Positions 17,829 through 27,433 of a stretch of 46,183 bases of DNA are shown here, piece after piece. A program made the position numbers and the translations under genes. The DNA comes from Chloroflexaceae bacterium. GTDB taxonomy: Bacteria > Chloroflexota > Chloroflexia > Chloroflexales > Chloroflexaceae. How positions within the stretch are numbered: position 1 is the stretch's first letter; each line of letters begins with the position of its first letter. Location of the stretch: assembly GCA_012034075.1 (NCBI GenBank), contig JAAURD010000013.1:1-46183 (forward strand). The letters are read 5' to 3'. The notes below the pieces were generated by a model, which was not told the DNA's origin, did not search any database, and saw nothing but the letters and a program-made list of their open reading frames with translations.

Positions 17829-18161
17829 CTATTCATGGTCATGTTCGGAAAGGTGTTGTTTGCGCCGAGCCTCACCGCGCTTGAACCCAAAGTAGTAGCC
17901 AATAAAACCAGCTCCCAGGGCAGCTTGCAAGGCAAACAACAGGCTTTCGGTCTCGCCGCCGGGTGGTTCCCAGAAGGGTGCAAACCATGGTTCGACATCT
18001 GGATTGATTGCCGTGATAACTGCTTCGGCGGAACCATCGGCCCCCCCAAACTCTGACTCTGGATGGAGCAAGAGCGGTACAATCGCCAGAATAACCACAC
18101 CCAGGAACAGCAACCAGATCACTGTGCTGCTCAGAATACGCGATGTTGATGATGATTGCAT
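17829..18161 (-). CDS. cbiN: Cobalt transport protein CbiN
   Basis: 110 residues with two membrane helices (about 13-32 and 80-95) flanking an extracytoplasmic loop. The conserved FGGADG and EPWFAPFWEPPGGE elements are the CbiN signature. CbiN activates CbiM for Co2+ uptake, and its presence argues for cobalt rather than nickel as substrate. Three bases separate it from cbiM. Confidence 0.93.
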   Translation of the reverse strand: MQSSSTSRILSSTVIWLLFLGVVILAIVPLLLHPESEFGGADGSAEAVITAINPDVEPWFAPFWEPPGGETESLLFALQAALGAGFIGYYFGFKRGEARRKQHLSEHDHE

Positions 18162-18164
18162 GGG

Positions 18165-18959
18165 TTATGCTCCTTGCACGCCAAGCGTTTGCATTTCACG
18201 CGGTGCGTTGCCGAGCAACGCGTTGAAGATGATCACCGTTAAGAGACCTTCGCTGATTGCCAGCGGAATCTGGGTTATCGCAAAGACCGCCCCAAACTCA
18301 ATGAATGAGGCCATAAAACCGCCAATTGGGTCGGGGTAGGCCAGGGCAAGTTGCACCGATGTCGTCACATAGGTCATCAGATTAGCCAGCGCGGCTGCAA
18401 GAAAGATGACCAGCCAGATGGGTACACGACCGTGCAAGCCTTTCCAGATACCCCAGGCGACCAGCGGGCCAACAATGCCCATACTGACGGTGTTGGCTCC
18501 GAGGGTTGTGAGGCCACCATGGGCGAGTAGCAGCGCCTGAAAAACCAACACGAGTGATCCCAGGACACTCATCACGAAGGGTCCAAAGAGAATAGCGCCG
18601 AGACCAGTACCGGTCGGGTGGCTGCTAGACCCGGTGACGCTGGGTATTTTCAGAGCACTGAGGACAAAGGCAAACGCACCCGATACACCAAGCAGCAAGC
18701 GGGTTTCGGGTTTTTCTGCAACCAGACGGGTAATCTGCCGAAATCCGATGATCCAGAAGGGAATAGCCACAGCAAACCAGAAGGCGGCCCAGAGTGGCGG
18801 CAAAAATCCCTCCATAATGTGCATGTTCAGGGGTGCGTTGGGGAGACCATCGGTTTGACCGGTCTGGCCGGCCCAGGCGATGTGCCCACTGATGAGCAGG
18901 AGTGCCAGCACACCCCAACCAACCTGGGCGTAGCGTTGCCGATAGAAACGTTTGTTCAT
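18165..18959 (-). CDS. cbiM: Cobalt ECF transporter substrate-binding protein CbiM
   Basis: 264 residues from ATG 18959 (AAGGAA 8 nt upstream). A signal-like N-terminus ([14 protein letters not shown]) precedes the hallmark [10 protein letters not shown]. The His of that motif is the second residue after processing in characterised CbiM/NikM proteins and binds the metal through the ATCUN-like N-terminus. Here about 15 residues lie between the predicted signal cleavage site and MHIMEG, so the processing site is worth noting. [17 protein letters not shown] is the second conserved metal-site region. First gene of the operon, directly behind the cobalamin riboswitch. Confidence 0.93.
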   Translation of the reverse strand: MNKRFYRQRYAQVGWGVLALLLISGHIAWAGQTGQTDGLPNAPLNMHIMEGFLPPLWAAFWFAVAIPFWIIGFRQITRLVAEKPETRLLLGVSGAFAFVLSALKIPSVTGSSSHPTGTGLGAILFGPFVMSVLGSLVLVFQALLLAHGGLTTLGANTVSMGIVGPLVAWGIWKGLHGRVPIWLVIFLAAALANLMTYVTTSVQLALAYPDPIGGFMASFIEFGAVFAITQIPLAISEGLLTVIIFNALLGNAPREMQTLGVQGA

Positions 18960-18984
18960 CTTTTTGCTTCCTTTTTCAATCCAC

Positions 18985-19012
18985 AAAAAAACCGACCATG
19001 CCTGCGGTCGGT
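18985..19012 (-). terminator. Terminator in the cbiM leader (riboswitch expression platform)
   Basis: On the minus strand ACCGACC, an 8-nt loop, GGTCGGT, then seven T. It lies between the cobalamin aptamer and the cbiM ribosome site, so it is the natural off-switch when B12 is bound. Confidence 0.85.
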
Positions 19013-19119
19013 ATGTACACCAGCGACTGGTTGCACACGCAACGCTGCATCCAAAGCAGCGAAGATGATATACGGGTGTCGTTGGACAATCTTCGATACC
19101 CGATCCGCGAGGCGATGAA

Positions 19120-19285
19120 GATGTGGAAACGGTAGGCGACCTGGCTTGACCTGGCGCATGCAGAGAGACTCCATGCGATAAGCCTTACAGTTGCGGGACA
19201 GCACCGGACTTGCACCGGTTTCGCATTTCAGCCCGACCATCCGGGGTACGGGCACCGTTCCCAACGTCTATTCAGATGTTGTATC
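19120..19285 (-). ncRNA. Cobalamin (B12) riboswitch controlling cbiMNQO
   Basis: The minus strand contains the class-defining elements in order: ACGGTGCCC, GGGCTGAAATGCGAAACC, CCGGTGCAAGTCCGG, the B12 box TGTCCCGCAACTGTAAG, and a closing AGCCAGGTCGCCT (counterpart of the usual GCCAGGAGACCTGCC). An extended -10 promoter sits immediately upstream and a terminator immediately downstream. This is standard negative feedback of cobalt import by adenosylcobalamin. Exact ends are approximate. Confidence 0.92.
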
Positions 19286-19293
19286 TGGCAGCG

Positions 19294-19322
19294 ATTATAG
19301 CATAGCCTGCGTTTTCTGTCGA
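19294..19322 (-). promoter_or_regulatory. Promoter of the cobalamin riboswitch-cbiMNQO transcript
   Basis: Minus strand TCGACA, 17-nt spacer, TATAAT with an upstream TG (TGCTATAAT). Transcription would begin at about 19287, exactly at the 5' side of the aptamer. Confidence 0.75.
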
Positions 19323-19406
19323 ACTGCTACGCTTTCCGAACCGACTGGACAAGAGCAACCGCAGCAAAAAGGAGTTTCTGGTCCAGAGCATAGCTTTGTC
19401 CAACAA

Positions 19407-20111
19407 CTAACTATCATGCATGCTGTCGATAATGCGTTGGAAATTTTCAAAGGGCTGAGCGCCCATCAACGGCTGACCATTGATCAGAAAGGTTGGTGTG
19501 CTCTGTACACCCATACCCTGGGCTATTGCAGTCTCTTGTTGGACCAGATCGGTATAGCGGCCTGAATCAAGGCATTCATGAAACGCTTCGGTATCCAGTT
19601 CGAGTTCGCTGGCAAACTGCTTGAGTTGATCTTTGCTAAAGCCGCGTTGTTGTTCTATCGCAACCCATTCAACCAGACGGTCGTGGTAGGGCCAGAAGGC
19701 ATCTTGTTCGGCAGCGCACTCGCTGGCTTCAGCAGCCCAGTTAGATGCCTCGCCGAGGAAAACAAAGTGCTGATAGCCAAAGCGAACGACCCCATTTTCA
19801 ATATAGTGTTCATCGATCTGTTGACCAGCGTCCACCGCAAAGCGACTGCAATAGGGGCATTGAAAATCGCTAAACTCAACTATCGTGACCGGGGCATCGG
19901 GATCTCCCTTAAAATGACGGGTTGACTCAACGACAATATCCATCAACTGATTCTGTGTCGGGACATTATTGGTAGATGCCGTTTCCGTTGTGGTGGTGGT
20001 TGCGGTCGGGCCTTGAGCCGTCTGGACCGTTGTGGATGAGCCACCAAGATAACCAATCATGACCCCAATAACAAACATGACGGCGCCGACAATGATCGTT
20101 TGTGCTTTCAT
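19407..20111 (-). CDS. Membrane-anchored DsbA-like thiol oxidoreductase
   Basis: 234 residues from ATG 20111 (AGGAG 11 nt upstream; an earlier in-frame start at 20144 has less support). One N-terminal membrane anchor (about 4-24), a Thr-rich linker, then a thioredoxin-fold domain of the DsbA/Thioredoxin_4 family. The active site is FSDFQCPYCSRF (CPYC) and the cis-Pro loop TPTFLINGQP. Expected to act outside the membrane in disulfide formation or exchange. No partner such as DsbB/VKOR is adjacent, although the VKOR-coupled DsbA-like proteins of Chloroflexota look similar. The gene is read toward the cobalt operon's promoter. Confidence 0.9.
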   Translation of the reverse strand: MKAQTIIVGAVMFVIGVMIGYLGGSSTTVQTAQGPTATTTTTETASTNNVPTQNQLMDIVVESTRHFKGDPDAPVTIVEFSDFQCPYCSRFAVDAGQQIDEHYIENGVVRFGYQHFVFLGEASNWAAEASECAAEQDAFWPYHDRLVEWVAIEQQRGFSKDQLKQFASELELDTEAFHECLDSGRYTDLVQQETAIAQGMGVQSTPTFLINGQPLMGAQPFENFQRIIDSMHDS

Positions 20112-20475
20112 CCAGTTGGATTCTCCTGATAGAGCACGAGACACGCGCGTTCACCCGAAGGTTCCCGCCAATAGGAACCAATCCTATTTTTCTCTTCATT
20201 CAGTATACCAGTTTTTGTTCTTGTGCGCAGTTAGAGCTACGTCAAAGTCAGCAAAACACCGATGAATCGTGAGGATCTTTGCACATACGTAGGTGTAATC
20301 TGATACAACACCAGCGTCCGAGAGACCAGCACCCCAAAAACGAACACAACGAGACGTTGGTGCGTGTGTTGGGAGAGACCGGTGAGGCACTCCACAAAGA
20401 GGGTCTCGATTTCCGTCCGTCATTCCTGGAGGTCACCTCCAGCACTTCGGGGTGGAGGCACCAGGCAATCACGTT
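20112..20475. other. Intergenic region, no gene seen
   Basis: Upstream region of the DsbA-like gene. The only clear structure is a 17-nt perfect palindrome CTGGAGGTCACCTCCAG at 20426-20442, close to the left end of the next repeat element. Confidence 0.5.
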
Positions 20476-20655
20476 ATACCAAATGGCAAGCATCGATATG
20501 CGATGGAGGTGCGGCTTGCAGCCGCACAGCGGTCGGGACGACCGCACGCACGTATCAGACGGAGGTACAATTTGCCGCCTGCTTTGGAGGGCGCAGCGCG
20601 TGCAGGCAGGATACCTGCGCTCCAGCGCATACCAGTGATCACCCGAATGTGGTAT
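20476..20655. mobile_element. MITE-like element, 180 bp
   Basis: Left end ATACCAAATGGCAAGCATCG, right end ATACCAGTGATCACCCG continuing to GGTAT at 20655. The interior has the GTGCGGCT-TGC-AGCCGCAC hairpin (20509-20527), the GCGGTCG-GGA-CGACCGC hairpin (20529-20545) and a GGGCGCAGCGCG module. Same family as the copies at 12846, 35292 and 36081. Confidence 0.7.
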
Positions 20656-21012
20656 TATACATGCCGGAATCGAACCACTGCTGTAAGATATTGCAGCATT
20701 GCGTTAATCCGTGCCGAAATTCCTTCACGGATCAACGGATCAGACGTAGGTGCGGCTTGCAGCCGCACGCGCTCTCATATCGAATCCAAACGTGCGCCGC
20801 CAGGGTCCTCAGGACAGCAGGTTCTGTGCCAATTTCGGCAATCATTTCTGCAATGCTGTAATATGATCCATCCGAGCCACGGGTACCGTCCCTTTTATCG
20901 CTACCAGATACAAATCGCTCATCTGTTCGCAATATAACACAGATGAACCAGATTGAACGCCGAACGTTGAACGTCGTACAGAATGCAGTTGTTACCCGTG
21001 TGCGCTGAGGAT
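20656..21012. other. Intergenic region with a single hairpin module
   Basis: No gene. One free-standing GTGCGGCT-TGC-AGCCGCAC hairpin at 20750-20768, identical to the module inside the repeat elements, plus unremarkable sequence up to the radC promoter. Confidence 0.5.
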
Positions 21013-21020
21013 GCTATAAT
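21013..21020 (+). promoter_or_regulatory. Extended -10 promoter for radC
   Basis: TGCTATAAT at 21012-21020 with no good -35. A hairpin (CTCTCAGA/TCTGAGAG, 21061-21082) lies in the roughly 100-nt leader. Confidence 0.55.
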
Positions 21021-21127
21021 AGAGCGATAGCAGAAACGTCTCAGACTTGCTGGATGGCAACTCTCTCAGATATGGTTCTGAGAGGAAACGATATCAGAAG
21101 CTCTTGCTCCTCAACAACGGAGAAGTT

Positions 21128-21823
21128 ATGCCCGAATATCATTTTCGGATATCGGAACTACCCGAAACCGAACGACCACGTGAACGCTTACGCAATCAAG
21201 GAGCAGAGGCCCTTTCGGATGCTGAACTGCTGGCTATTCTGCTGCGTGTTGGCATGACTGGAGTCAATGTCATCGAACTTGCGCAACAGATCCTGATGGA
21301 ATATGGTGGTTGGCGTGGTCTCCAATCCTCTCATTTTGATGATGTTTGCCGTCGGAAGGGGATGGGCGAAGCCAAAACAGCGCAACTCAAAGCTGCCCTG
21401 GAAATTGGCCGGCGGCTGGCGATGCTTGGGTTTGAATCTGGTACGCAGATCAAATCTCCAACGGACGTCGCCCAACTGTTGCAAATCGAGATGAGTCATC
21501 TCGATCAAGAACACCTTCGTGTCGTCTGTCTCGATATCAAAAATCGCCTGCAGAAGGTCGTGACGGTTTACGTTGGCAACGTCAATTCATCTCAAGTACG
21601 GATCGGTGAGGTTTTTAAAGAGGCGCTGAAACTCAACAGCGCTGCGATTATCCTCTGTCACAACCACCCGTCAGGCGATCCGACCCCCAGCCCCGAAGAT
21701 GTTCGGGTTACCACTCAGATAATCGATGCCGGTAAGCTGCTCGATGTGGATGTACTCGATCATCTGGTTATTGGAAAGGGACGATTTTGCTCGCTACGTG
21801 AGCGCGGGCACTGCCGTTGGTAG
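21128..21823 (+). CDS. radC: RadC family JAB/MPN-domain protein
   Basis: 231 residues from ATG 21128, with GGAG 5 nt upstream; a longer reading from 21047 has no support. N-terminal helix-hairpin-helix-like part (ELPETERPRERL, then LSDAELLAILLRVG) and a C-terminal JAB/MPN metalloprotease-like fold with the metal-binding LCHNHPSGDPTPSPED motif. The family was once linked to DNA repair, but the function is unproven. Its own promoter lies upstream. Full length. Confidence 0.94.
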   Translation: MPEYHFRISELPETERPRERLRNQGAEALSDAELLAILLRVGMTGVNVIELAQQILMEYGGWRGLQSSHFDDVCRRKGMGEAKTAQLKAALEIGRRLAMLGFESGTQIKSPTDVAQLLQIEMSHLDQEHLRVVCLDIKNRLQKVVTVYVGNVNSSQVRIGEVFKEALKLNSAAIILCHNHPSGDPTPSPEDVRVTTQIIDAGKLLDVDVLDHLVIGKGRFCSLRERGHCRW

Positions 21824-21858
21824 AGACGTTATGTCAAATTGATAGCGGTTCTGCTGTG

Positions 21859-21887
21859 TTGCACCTCAGTAGCACCCATGCTATAAT
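21859..21887 (+). promoter_or_regulatory. Strong sigma-70-type promoter of the methyl-cycle operon
   Basis: TTGCAC (21859-21864), 17-nt spacer, TATAAT (21882-21887) preceded by TGC (extended -10). Start of transcription is expected near 21894. Confidence 0.85.
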
Positions 21888-21893
21888 CAACAC

Positions 21894-22000
21894 ACGAAGA
21901 ACAACCGAGAACAGGCGGGACGTCTCATCAGATGATGAGAAGAGAGAAACACCAGGCCTCTCGCCCGGCGAGCAGGCTTTTTTGTTGAGTACTATCAGGT
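21894..22000 (+). promoter_or_regulatory. Unclassified attenuator-like leader upstream of mtnA
   Basis: About 115 nt from the predicted transcription start to the mtnA start. It contains a hairpin TCTCATC-AGAT-GATGAGA (21923-21940), a purine-rich GAAGAGAGAAAC stretch, then a terminator. GAGAG in the purine stretch can pair with CUCUC of the terminator's 5' arm, so an alternative antiterminator is possible. I do not recognise SAM-I, SAM-II, SAM-IV or SAH riboswitch cores in it. A ligand, peptide or protein signal linked to methionine metabolism would be the natural guess. Confidence 0.55.
21956..21983 (+). terminator. Terminator in mtnA leader
   Basis: GCCTCTCGC / GCGAG(C)AGGC hairpin with one bulge, followed by six T (21978-21983), 26 nt before the mtnA start. 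Its place inside the leader implies conditional termination. Confidence 0.75.
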
Positions 22001-22009
22001 GATAAAACC

Positions 22010-23080
22010 ATGAACAACAAGCAAGAACTCCGTACTGTCTGGTGGGAAGATGATCATGTGTGTCTCATCGACCAGCGATTACTGCCCAACGAAGAGGTTA
22101 TTGTGTACTGCCAGACATTGACAATGGTTGCACAGGCGATCAAAACCATGCAAGTCCGCGGGGCCCCGGCGATTGGCTGCACTGCCGCATATGGTATGGC
22201 GCTGGTGGCTTACCAGAGCACCGCAAACGATTCCGATCAGCTGATGCAGCAACTGGCCGAAGCACAGACGACGCTTAATGCGCAGCGCCCCACGGCGGTC
22301 AATCTGGCCTGGGCTACGCGGCGGATGATGTCTCTGGCAGAGCAAATCCAGGCGCAAGGTGTTGCTCCCATGCGTGAGCAATTGCTCAACGAGGCTCATA
22401 CCATACTCGCCGAAGACCTAGCAATGTGCCATGCTATCGGTGCTCATGGCGCACCACTCATACCCAAACGTGGGGCAGTATTGACTCATTGTAATGCTGG
22501 TGGTCTCGCAACCGCTGGCTATGGCACCGCCCTTGCACCTATGCGTACTGCCCATGCCCAGAACCGGCCGATTCACGTCTTTGTCGATGAAACACGCCCT
22601 TTTTTACAGGGGGCACGACTCACCGCCTGGGAACTGCATCAAGCGGAGATACCCTTAACGCTGATCACCGATAATATGGCGGGCTATCTGATGCGCCGTG
22701 GTGATATCGATTGTGTGATTGTTGGCGCCGACCGGATCGTTGCGAATGGAGATGTTGCCAACAAGATTGGTACCTATAGCGTGGCAGTGTTGGCCAAAGC
22801 GCATAACCTGCCGTTTTATGTTGCCGCTCCATCATCGACGATTGATCTTGCATTAGCGCATGGCGATCTCATCCCTATCGAAGAACGATCAGTCGAAGAA
22901 GTCACACATATTGGAACATACCGTATTGCCCCAGAGGGCGTGCAGGCAGCACATCCGGCCTTTGATGTAACGCCCCACGAACTTATCACGGCGATCATTA
23001 CCGAGCAAGGGGTCATTTATGAGCCGTTTGGTGCGGGGCTGCAACAGCATGCCCAACGTCTGATGACACCCATCAACTAA
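22010..23080 (+). CDS. mtnA: S-methyl-5-thioribose-1-phosphate isomerase
   Basis: 356 residues; isomerises methylthioribose-1-phosphate to methylthioribulose-1-phosphate in the methionine salvage pathway. The eIF2B-like fold shows QVRGAPAIGCTAAYGMAL. The catalytic Cys is C161 in LTHCNAGGLATAG and the catalytic Asp is D241 in VGADRIVANGDVANKIGTY. Start ATG 22010 with AGGTGA 7 nt upstream. First gene of a six-gene plus-strand run with short gaps ending at metK. Other salvage genes (mtnB-D, mtnK) are not in this window, so it may act in a shortened salvage or disposal route. Confidence 0.95.
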   Translation: MNNKQELRTVWWEDDHVCLIDQRLLPNEEVIVYCQTLTMVAQAIKTMQVRGAPAIGCTAAYGMALVAYQSTANDSDQLMQQLAEAQTTLNAQRPTAVNLAWATRRMMSLAEQIQAQGVAPMREQLLNEAHTILAEDLAMCHAIGAHGAPLIPKRGAVLTHCNAGGLATAGYGTALAPMRTAHAQNRPIHVFVDETRPFLQGARLTAWELHQAEIPLTLITDNMAGYLMRRGDIDCVIVGADRIVANGDVANKIGTYSVAVLAKAHNLPFYVAAPSSTIDLALAHGDLIPIEERSVEEVTHIGTYRIAPEGVQAAHPAFDVTPHELITAIITEQGVIYEPFGAGLQQHAQRLMTPIN

Positions 23081-23158
23081 CCTGATACGTGTGATCTGCG
23101 GGCCAGGATCGCACCCATCCAGACAATATTCGTTCTCAATGCATACTGAGGCATATTC

Positions 23159-24241
23159 ATGCTACGCTCTTTTTTGCCCTCGTGTTTGCCTATCGTGCAG
23201 AGTGGGATGCCCCATGGCAATACCAACATGGCACTCAGGTTACTCCTGGGGAACATTTCTCAAGTGGTGACATGGCCGCGCTTACCGGCTATTCAGGTCT
23301 TTGAACAACTGCACATTCAGAGCGCATCGGGCTTTCCGGGTCTGGTTGTTGATCAGCACACCAGTCACGCTTATGTAGATCGCACAGTTGCTGAACACAG
23401 GATGGAGCATCTCTCTCTGGCTTATCTCAATCAAGATATTGCGTTTGCGACACTGAAGCCCGAGTATGCGGTTGGCCTCAACGATCTGTTGCATATCCCA
23501 GAAGACTGGCCGAGTGACCGAGCCATTTGTAGTCAATTGATCGGGCCGCTCAGTCTGGCATTACAGCTTACCGATGAACAGCACTGTCCTTTGATCTATG
23601 ATCGCGTGATTCTTGATGCGTTAGCACAATATCTCTCGTTGCGAAGTGCATGGATAAGCCATCATCTAGCCGATATCACCAGTGATAGCATTATTTGTCT
23701 GGATGAACCATGGCTCCATACCCTGCGTTCACCCTTTCTTCCCATTGATTGGGACGACGCGTTCGATCTGCTGGAACAAGTATTTGCCGGCATGAAGAGT
23801 TGCCATGGCCTGATTCTCAACGATGTCTATCGTGGCACACCCTATGGGACACTGCCAACCGATTGGCTTGGCCTGTTTGAAACATCGGTTGAACTGCTTC
23901 TCGTCAATGTCTATGATTATCCAGCGATGCTGATACAAGCAGCGGCATCGCTTCCCGCCTTTTTTGAACGTGGTGGTAGCATTGCCTGGGGCTTGATTCC
24001 CGCCAATCCAGTGGCTTTGCTCAATGAAACAACGGCACGCCTCATTGATCGCTTTCAAGCCCTGTTCCAGCAACTGATGGCACACGGAGTTCATGCCGAT
24101 GATGTCCTTAAATCATCATTTATTAGCACAAGTGATAGCCTAGAACATCTTTCGGTTGATATGGCTGAACAGGCGATTCGTAGATGTGTCGATGTATCAG
24201 CACATTTACGTCGCACGTACCAGATGGATGGAGAACGATGA
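23159..24241 (+). CDS. MetE/UROD-superfamily protein (cobalamin-independent methionine synthase-like)
   Basis: 360 residues. The N-terminal LPSCLPIVQSGMPHGNTNMAL and WPRLPAIQVFEQLHIQSASG resemble the single-domain methionine-synthase-II-like proteins of the MetE/uroporphyrinogen decarboxylase superfamily, which share a TIM-barrel. It is much shorter than MetE (about 750) and near the length of the single-domain archaeal-type enzymes. The MetE zinc ligands (His, Cys, Glu, Cys) could not be placed with certainty, so catalysis as a methionine synthase is not proven. Its place between mtnA and ahcY supports a methyl-transfer or methionine-cycle role. ATG 23159 has TGAGG 7 nt upstream. Confidence 0.65.
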   Translation: MLRSFLPSCLPIVQSGMPHGNTNMALRLLLGNISQVVTWPRLPAIQVFEQLHIQSASGFPGLVVDQHTSHAYVDRTVAEHRMEHLSLAYLNQDIAFATLKPEYAVGLNDLLHIPEDWPSDRAICSQLIGPLSLALQLTDEQHCPLIYDRVILDALAQYLSLRSAWISHHLADITSDSIICLDEPWLHTLRSPFLPIDWDDAFDLLEQVFAGMKSCHGLILNDVYRGTPYGTLPTDWLGLFETSVELLLVNVYDYPAMLIQAAASLPAFFERGGSIAWGLIPANPVALLNETTARLIDRFQALFQQLMAHGVHADDVLKSSFISTSDSLEHLSVDMAEQAIRRCVDVSAHLRRTYQMDGER

Positions 24242-24287
24242 TGTATGGTTTCCCATCTTCACCGAGTAGTTACAAAGGAGAGTATGT

Positions 24288-25259
24288 GTGAGTATTGTTG
24301 TAACCGGATCTCTAGCCTACGATTATATTATGCGTTTCCCAGGTGCATTTAAAGAGCATATTTTGCCAGAAAAGATGGATAGCCTCTCGGTTGCGTTCCT
24401 GGTCAATACCCTGGAGCGTGTTCGTGGTGGTGTTGCTGGCAATATTGCCTATAACCTGGCACTTTTAGGTGAACGTCCACAGCTTTTTGGTGCCGTTGGG
24501 CAAGATTTTGGTGATTATCGGGCCTGGCTCGATGCTCGTGGCGTCGACACCAGCCGCTTAATCACTATCGAGAATGAGTTTACTTCTTCGTGTTTTATTA
24601 CAACCGATGAGCACAATCATCAAATTGTCTCATTTTATCCTGGTGCAATGAGCCAGAATCACACCCTTTCACTGCGTCATCTCGAACTGACCGCGAAAGA
24701 TATGGTGCTTATATCAGCATCATCTCCAGAATCGATGGATAACCTGGCACGTGAATGCCAGGAACTCCACATTCCTTATATCTTCGATCCAGGCAAACAA
24801 ACCCCACGCCTCGAAGCCAGTGTTATCCGTTCTGGCCTGAAAGGGGCACGGGTACTGATCGGGAATGACTATGAATTTGGCATGATGGCGAAAAAACTTG
24901 ACATGACCGAGGATGATCTCATCGTCAGTGCCCCGATAACGGTCATTACCCGAGCCGAACATGGATCGACTATTTATCTTCGTGGTGAGGATAGCAGCGA
25001 ATCTTATGATTATACGGCGACGACCATTCCGGCCGTCAATGTTGCGGAAGTCCGTGATCCCACCGGTGCAGGTGATGCCTATCTTGCAGGGCTGGTCTTT
25101 GGTATCGTTCACAATCTCTCCTGGGAAGAGACCGGGCGTATCGCCGCCTTAACTGCTGCCTATGCCGTCGAACACTATGGCCCGCAAGAACATGCCTACA
25201 GTCTCGCCGATTTTGGTGCTCGTTATCAAGAAACCTTTGGAAAACCGTTTTCCATCTAG
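24288..25259 (+). CDS. PfkB-family sugar/nucleoside kinase, probable adenosine kinase
   Basis: 323 residues of the ribokinase fold: N-terminal GGVAGNIAYNLALLG and the C-terminal DPTGAGDAYLAGL motif with the catalytic Asp near residue 263. GTG start at 24288, with AAAGGAG 7-8 nt upstream. Substrate is not decided by sequence alone. The gene directly precedes ahcY with a 22-nt gap, and AHCY releases adenosine whose removal drives the reaction, so adenosine phosphorylation is the best inference; ribokinase-like activity is the alternative. Confidence 0.85.
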   Translation: MSIVVTGSLAYDYIMRFPGAFKEHILPEKMDSLSVAFLVNTLERVRGGVAGNIAYNLALLGERPQLFGAVGQDFGDYRAWLDARGVDTSRLITIENEFTSSCFITTDEHNHQIVSFYPGAMSQNHTLSLRHLELTAKDMVLISASSPESMDNLARECQELHIPYIFDPGKQTPRLEASVIRSGLKGARVLIGNDYEFGMMAKKLDMTEDDLIVSAPITVITRAEHGSTIYLRGEDSSESYDYTATTIPAVNVAEVRDPTGAGDAYLAGLVFGIVHNLSWEETGRIAALTAAYAVEHYGPQEHAYSLADFGARYQETFGKPFSI

Positions 25260-25272
25260 TAAAGAGGAGTAG

Positions 25273-26544
<1,272 letters not shown>

Positions 26545-26575
26545 CTTCTGAAGTCAAGCAAGAAGCACGAGCGCT

Positions 26576-26971
26576 ATGGCAACCAACGATTCCGGCCAAT
26601 CAGGTCAACCACCTGATTGGTCAAGCAGCAGTGCATCGAACATCGATCCGCTGATCGATCCCATAGCTGATGCCCAGCCCGGCAACCAGGCCGACCGCTG
26701 GGCCTTAATCGCGCTCACGGTTGCCTTAACGATTCTATTAAGCACATGTGTACCGGGGTTTTCGTGTCTCGCTCCGCTTATTGCCGGTATCGTTGCCCTG
26801 GCACAAGCACGTAAAGCGGTTGAACCTCAGCGTGCTCGCACCTATGGTTGGATTGCCACAGGTGTTGGCATACTGATGGTCCTCGCACTTGTTCTGTTTA
26901 TCGTGGCATATGGCTCTCTCCTCTTTATCATGCTTGATCTCCTCCAGGAGGGCGTACCAGAGCCACGTTAA
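26576..26971 (+). CDS. Small membrane protein, DUF4190-like
   Basis: 131 residues: a hydrophilic, Asp/Ser-rich N-terminus (about 1-40), then two hydrophobic helices (LIALTVALTILLSTCVPGF and WIATGVGILMVLALVLFIVA) separated by LAQARKAVEPQRARTYGW. That pattern resembles DUF4190-type two-helix proteins. Function unknown. It sits 31 nt after ahcY and 42 nt before metK, so it is very likely co-transcribed, with no sign of a direct role. The start lacks a clear ribosome site. Confidence 0.7.
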   Translation: MATNDSGQSGQPPDWSSSSASNIDPLIDPIADAQPGNQADRWALIALTVALTILLSTCVPGFSCLAPLIAGIVALAQARKAVEPQRARTYGWIATGVGILMVLALVLFIVAYGSLLFIMLDLLQEGVPEPR

Positions 26972-27013
26972 CACGATGGATCAGCCCTGTTTTCTATCAG
27001 AAAGGAGGACACA

Positions 27014-27433
27014 TTGTCCACAACATTTATGAGTTCGCCCCAGTTTTTTTTCACCAGCGAATCGGTTTCCGAAGGACACCCGGATAAACTTTGTGATCAG
27101 GTAAGTGATGCCGTATTGGATTCCATTCTGGCCCAAGACCCACGTGCTCGCGTTGCCTGTGAAACAGCGACCACCACGGGTCTGGTGGTGGTGATGGGCG
27201 AGATAACGACTGATTGCTATATTGAAGTGCAAGACATTGTCCGTGCAACCGTGGCAAAGATTGGGTATGACGATGCTGCAACGGGTTTTGATGCCCATAC
27301 CTGTGGTGTTCTGGTGAGTCTGCATGGGCAGTCGCCTGATATTGCGCAGGGGGTCAACCAGGCGTTGGAAGTACGCAGTGCGCAGATGACTGAAGATGAA
27401 ATCAATGCCATTGGTGCTGGCGACCAGGGATGA
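27014..27433 (+). CDS. metK: S-adenosylmethionine synthetase, N-terminal fragment (frameshifted)
   Basis: First 139 residues of SAM synthetase. [20 protein letters not shown] is the nucleotide-binding signature, followed by the central-domain start ([10 protein letters not shown]) and ending AIGAGDQG before a TGA. TTG start at 27014, with AAAGGAGG ending 5 nt upstream. The family continues as GDQGMMFGYAC, which is exactly what the next frame encodes, so one base (a G in the GGG run at 27427-27429) is missing. Fixed, MetK is 403 residues, normal. The stop overlaps the next ATG (ATGA). Confidence 0.93.
   Translation: MSTTFMSSPQFFFTSESVSEGHPDKLCDQVSDAVLDSILAQDPRARVACETATTTGLVVVMGEITTDCYIEVQDIVRATVAKIGYDDAATGFDAHTCGVLVSLHGQSPDIAQGVNQALEVRSAQMTEDEINAIGAGDQG

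Noticed and set aside
19191-19565. 124-residue plus-strand frame over the cobalamin riboswitch
   Set aside because: The riboswitch and DsbA-like gene on the minus strand explain the sequence.
26972-27013. Possible SAM riboswitch directly before metK
   Set aside because: Only 42 nt separate the preceding gene from the start; no room for an aptamer and no core motif.
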